Origin: Aureliella helgolandensis
GTDB lineage: Bacteria > Planctomycetota > Planctomycetia > Pirellulales > Pirellulaceae
NCBI RefSeq assembly: GCF_007752135.1
Contig: NZ_CP036298.1
Location: forward strand, 1,240,001 to 1,304,000
DNA: 64,000 nucleotides
Direction: 5' to 3'
The notes under the pieces are model-generated. The model saw only the letters and a program-made list of their open reading frames with translations, did no database searches and was not told the origin of the DNA. The position numbers and the translations under genes were made by a program. Positions 61,136-64,000 of the stretch are shown here, in pieces (within the stretch, counting starts at the first letter, position 1; every line of letters starts with the position of its first letter).

Positions 61136-61585
61136 CTATTCGGTCGAGACGGAAGTGGAAGCAAGATACCGCAACACAATTTCATTGGGAGACGCCATAA
61201 AGCATTCGCGTTCGGGGGCATCTGCAATCCAAATGATGGGACGGAGAGTCGGTTCCGTGCGAAGTTGTGCCGGATCGACAAGCCAGTCAACGTCGACGCG
61301 ATGCTGGAGGTCGGGGAATTCCCAGGTCCATTGTTGACCAGAGCTCGCTATTCCTACTGCGAAATCATCGTCGAGTTCGCTCCAGTTTTTCGGCCAAGAA
61401 TTGTCGTTCGCTCTCATGTGTTCAATGCACATATAAGCTACCGCCTGGGCAGCGTACGCGCTGCGAGTCACTTCGAAATTATGGCGAGTGCGGGCAATGA
61501 CCATTAAGATGGTCCAAACTAATACTGCAGCAAGGGAGACCGACAGCATCAAGGTTTTCAAATTGAATTGTAGGCTGCGCATCAT
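61136..61585 (-). CDS. Small membrane-anchored secreted protein
   Basis: 149 residues from ATG 61585. An N-terminal anchor (MMRSLQFNLKTLMLSVSLAAVLVWTILMVI) is of the type often found in planctomycete small proteins. The rest is a globular alpha/beta segment (NSWPKNWSELDDDFAVGI; VDWLVDPAQLRTEP). Function unknown. A further start at 61663 exists but is less plausible. Followed upstream by an LRR-like gene of the same design, 136 bases away. Confidence 0.65.
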   Translation of the reverse strand: MMRSLQFNLKTLMLSVSLAAVLVWTILMVIARTRHNFEVTRSAYAAQAVAYMCIEHMRANDNSWPKNWSELDDDFAVGIASSGQQWTWEFPDLQHRVDVDWLVDPAQLRTEPTLRPIIWIADAPERECFMASPNEIVLRYLASTSVSTE

Positions 61586-61720
61586 CGTAACCGTGTCCGA
61601 GTAGCGACCCTTGGGGAGGCCAATTGGGTCAATTGCTGTCGTCGCAGGAATGGAAGGGGCCAATCCAAAATGTTCTGAAAGGTGAAGCCCAGATTGTCGT
61701 TATGGCTCAAACATTTGTAT

Positions 61721-62245
61721 TCACCTGAAAGGGCGTTGACCGCGGATTTTGCTCTGCGGTGCAGTCTGTCGCGATTGCACAAGTCGAAGACTGGGGAGGG
61801 ATTGCCGGAGAGCGGCAATTCCGGAATCGGTCACCTTGGTATCGACGAGGTTGAGATTCTGGAGTTTCGGCCAGCTCCTGAGTTCCATCAATCCGGTGTC
61901 GGTCAGAGCTGAGCTCTTGATCGATAAAACTTCAATGTGTGGCATGCCACCGATGTTCTTCAGCCAACCGTCATCAATTCGGGGATCATTCAAGTGCAGA
62001 TAAATCGACCGCCCAGAGAATGTGTCTCCCACCAACTGCCGAAGTAAAAACTGGCCCCGCGGCTCTGTAAAGACTTGGGCATTGACGGTCTTCAACATGG
62101 CGATCTGGTATCGATCCAAGTACCACGGAACGAGAATTGCATTTGCGGCTGCGAGCAATACTGCGACTACCGCAACGCTGATTAGGAACGTGCGAATTCC
62201 AAATTGCAGCCTCCGTGGGCTAGGAGCATTAGAGGGCGATTGCAT
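61721..62245 (-). CDS. Small membrane-anchored leucine-rich-repeat-like protein
   Basis: 174 residues from ATG 62245. N-terminal anchor RLQFGIRTFLISVAVVAVLLAAANAIL, then LRR-like strands (IEVLSIKSSALTDTGLMELRSW; LQNLNLVDTKVTDSGIAALRQS) with the LxLxxTxVTDxGxxxL layout of planctomycete LRRs. Likely a surface or periplasmic interaction module. 62246 onward upstream is a short spacer to the propeller gene. Confidence 0.7.
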   Translation of the reverse strand: MQSPSNAPSPRRLQFGIRTFLISVAVVAVLLAAANAILVPWYLDRYQIAMLKTVNAQVFTEPRGQFLLRQLVGDTFSGRSIYLHLNDPRIDDGWLKNIGGMPHIEVLSIKSSALTDTGLMELRSWPKLQNLNLVDTKVTDSGIAALRQSLPSLRLVQSRQTAPQSKIRGQRPFR

Positions 62246-62360
62246 GGGAGTTCCTCGTCGTGGTTTACCCTTAATGCAAGAACGCGTTCATTCAGCAGGC
62301 TTACGAGACTGGTATTCGCGTCTACGCGGATTCATGACGCGGAAGGTTGTTGCCAGCGTT

Positions 62361-63677
62361 TTATCGATTTTCAAAGCGATAGAGATGGGTCGTGGTTCTT
62401 ACGATTAGAGAATCTCCAATGACCGCCGGAGAGGCGTTGCAGCCACTGGGGAGTGTGTTTTCCGATACGAGTTGCGGAGTATCGCCGAGCGTGTACACGT
62501 AGCCCTTGCCGTCATGATCAAACGCGTAGAGGTGAGTTTTCGTGGCAAGCAGTGATGCGCTGAACTTGCCTCCCAATCGCTCTTTCCAAACAATCTCGCC
62601 GGTCTCCAGGTCGAGTCGCTCTAGGATGCCATCATCGGTGACGTCGAACAAGCGCCCTGCGACCAGTACCGGACTGGGCTTGGCGCCGATGCCCTTGCGT
62701 TGGCTCCACTGGACATGCGTGTCGGTGACATCGCCCTGCCCATCGACTCTAACGCACAACATCTGTGCTTTGCTGAAACCACTGCTGAAGTAAATTCTCT
62801 CGCCATCGAACAGCGGTCTGACGGTGGTCGAATGCTCGTCGTAGCGGACCCGCCAGAACTCTTCACCGGTGTCCGGATTGAGGGCTAGTAGAGTCTTGCT
62901 GGCTGGGCTGATCAGCTGATCGACTCCTCCGACTTGGATGATGATGGGGGTTGAGTAGGCTTTGTAGAAATCTCCGTTGTCGGTGCCATAGTCGATATCT
63001 CGATCGACTTTCCAGATCGTCTGCCCTGTGTGTCGGTCGAGCGCTATGGCGTATTGAAAATCAAAGCCATCCATGTGAAAGATCAATTTGTTTTCATACA
63101 GGATCGGCGAGCTGCCTGGCCCTCGGAAGTGGTTGCAGGGTAAATCGCGTCGTTCCCATATCGTTTCCACTGTATTGCGGTCGAGACAAGCGGTGCCGTA
63201 CGATCCGAAATGGACATACACATGTTGCTCGTCCAAGATGGGAGTTGGAGAAGCGTAGGTGTTCGTCGCGTGGTGATCGGGTTGAGGGGTGTTGTTGTCG
63301 TAGAGCAGTCGATCGTGCTTGATGGCGCCGGTAGCAAAGTCGATGCATAGCACGGAAAGCTGGCTGCCATCCTCCGATGCCGTGGTTAGCCAGACCTCGC
63401 CGTCCGAGGCGACAGGCGAAGACCATCCACGGCCGTGAATGGCAGTTTTCCACACGCAATTGTCTTCCTCGGACCAGTGCGTTGGAAGTTGGGCCAACAA
63501 GGCGAGTCCGTTGGCGGAATTGCCACGGAATTCACGCCAGCTATCTGCCGACGTTAGGTCCGCAGCCTGCCCTTGGGCCTGAAGCGCCAGCAGCGACCAG
63601 GAAGCTGCAAAAGCTAATGTCACCACGGCTTGTGAGGCAGAACGAATATGGGATGGGGGCACTCTAGTGGACATCAT
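62361..63677 (-). CDS. PQQ-like beta-propeller secreted protein
   Basis: 438 residues from ATG 63677 (an adjacent ATG at 63674). Signal peptide about 8-38 (VVTLAFAASWSLLALQAQGQA). Repeated blades with WREFRGNSANGLA, VWKTAIHGRGWSSPVASDGEVWLTTAS, TYASPTPILDEQHVYVHFG, and ETIWERRDLP carry the W-motif of PQQ/BamB-type propellers. About seven blades fit. It probably scaffolds or binds ligands in the periplasm; BamB relationship is by fold only. Confidence 0.8.
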   Translation of the reverse strand: MMSTRVPPSHIRSASQAVVTLAFAASWSLLALQAQGQAADLTSADSWREFRGNSANGLALLAQLPTHWSEEDNCVWKTAIHGRGWSSPVASDGEVWLTTASEDGSQLSVLCIDFATGAIKHDRLLYDNNTPQPDHHATNTYASPTPILDEQHVYVHFGSYGTACLDRNTVETIWERRDLPCNHFRGPGSSPILYENKLIFHMDGFDFQYAIALDRHTGQTIWKVDRDIDYGTDNGDFYKAYSTPIIIQVGGVDQLISPASKTLLALNPDTGEEFWRVRYDEHSTTVRPLFDGERIYFSSGFSKAQMLCVRVDGQGDVTDTHVQWSQRKGIGAKPSPVLVAGRLFDVTDDGILERLDLETGEIVWKERLGGKFSASLLATKTHLYAFDHDGKGYVYTLGDTPQLVSENTLPSGCNASPAVIGDSLIVRTTTHLYRFENR

Positions 63678-64000
63678 GGCATTCAGTAGGTGTTCGAGTG
63701 GAGAGCCGGAGGGGTGTTGCAGGGGCGCCAAGCGTTGCTGCACCCATTCTAAACGAAACAGGGAGAGCCATTGGCGTTGCGCGGGGCGATAATTGCGGGA
63801 AATAACACCGCTAGCCTCATCCTGGCGAGAGTTCAGTGCGGTTCATCCAGCGATTTTAAGAAAGTACTGGATCGCAGGGCAGTCTCCAGGGGCCGGTGTC
63901 CCCGACGCGGTTCGCCCCGAAACTCATCCCCGTGGGCTGGAAGCGGCAGCGGGACGTTGCCGGTTTTAGACCGCAGCCTTCATGAAAGGTTCTCGATTCC
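63678..64000. other. 323-bp right edge without recognised gene
   Basis: Holds the upstream region of the propeller gene. No frame with family features and no convincing promoter hexamers were found. The stretch is GC-rich with GGGGCG and CCCCGA segments and no strong hairpin. Confidence 0.4.

Overview
The window looks like chromosomal DNA of a planctomycete, most likely of the Pirellulales type. This is inferred from gene content: a DUF1501/DUF1800 cassette, a secreted arylsulfatase, a SecD-SecF fusion, zinc-ribbon membrane proteins, HEAT and TPR secreted proteins, a PQQ-like propeller, short proteins that open with a membrane helix of the planctomycete type, and many GTG/TTG starts. No rRNA, tRNA, CRISPR array, insertion sequence or phage gene was recognised. 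The DNA is moderately GC-rich throughout with no obvious compositional break.

Layout. 0.3-6.5 kb: a giant secreted repeat protein (nine 120-bp repeats and a Gly/Leu tail), divergent from a TPR plus beta-barrel outer-membrane protein. 6.5-10.2 kb (minus strand): a housekeeping block tpiA-secG-yicC-gmk-rpoZ-coaC. 10.5-14.6 kb: a promoter, a coiled-coil membrane protein, a 39-residue membrane peptide, an FkbM-type methyltransferase and a sulfatase. 14.6-17.8 kb (minus): a three-gene PqiA/PqiB-like lipid-transport operon. 17.9-24.7 kb: trmL and a large TPR-like protein, then cysK, and a HEAT protein with bioF. 25-28.8 kb (minus): yajC and fused secDF. 29.1-37.7 kb (minus): five closely packed genes headed by a 1186-residue DUF4175-like membrane protein. 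38.5-46.3 kb: an RND/MmpL-like exporter, a condensation-fold acyltransferase and a glycosyltransferase on plus, facing a paralogous glycosyltransferase and an acyl-reductase-like SDR on minus. 46.7-48.7 kb: a degenerate ATPase-like protein with an MscS channel. 48.8-51.4 kb: small stress-type proteins. 51.8-54.6 kb: a caspase-fold protease and OxyR. 54.7-60.1 kb (minus): a secreted protein, DUF1800, DUF1501 and an esterase. 60.3-63.7 kb: a TrmK-like methyltransferase, two small membrane proteins and a beta-propeller protein.

How they work together. Protein export is well represented (SecG, YajC, SecDF), consistent with the many secreted and envelope proteins. The strongest candidate for an undescribed system is the 38.5-46.3 kb cluster, whose parts resemble the MmpL exporter plus Pap acyltransferase modules that make and export complex glycolipids in mycobacteria, but with two GT21/HpnI-like glycosyltransferases and a reductase. 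Other candidates are the repeat protein with its TPR-barrel partner (possibly a SLAM-like export pair), the MCE protein ending in a protease-like domain, and the caspase-like protease with an EF-hand loop. A separate sequence-level observation is a set of five intergenic tandem duplications that all share a 15-bp period.
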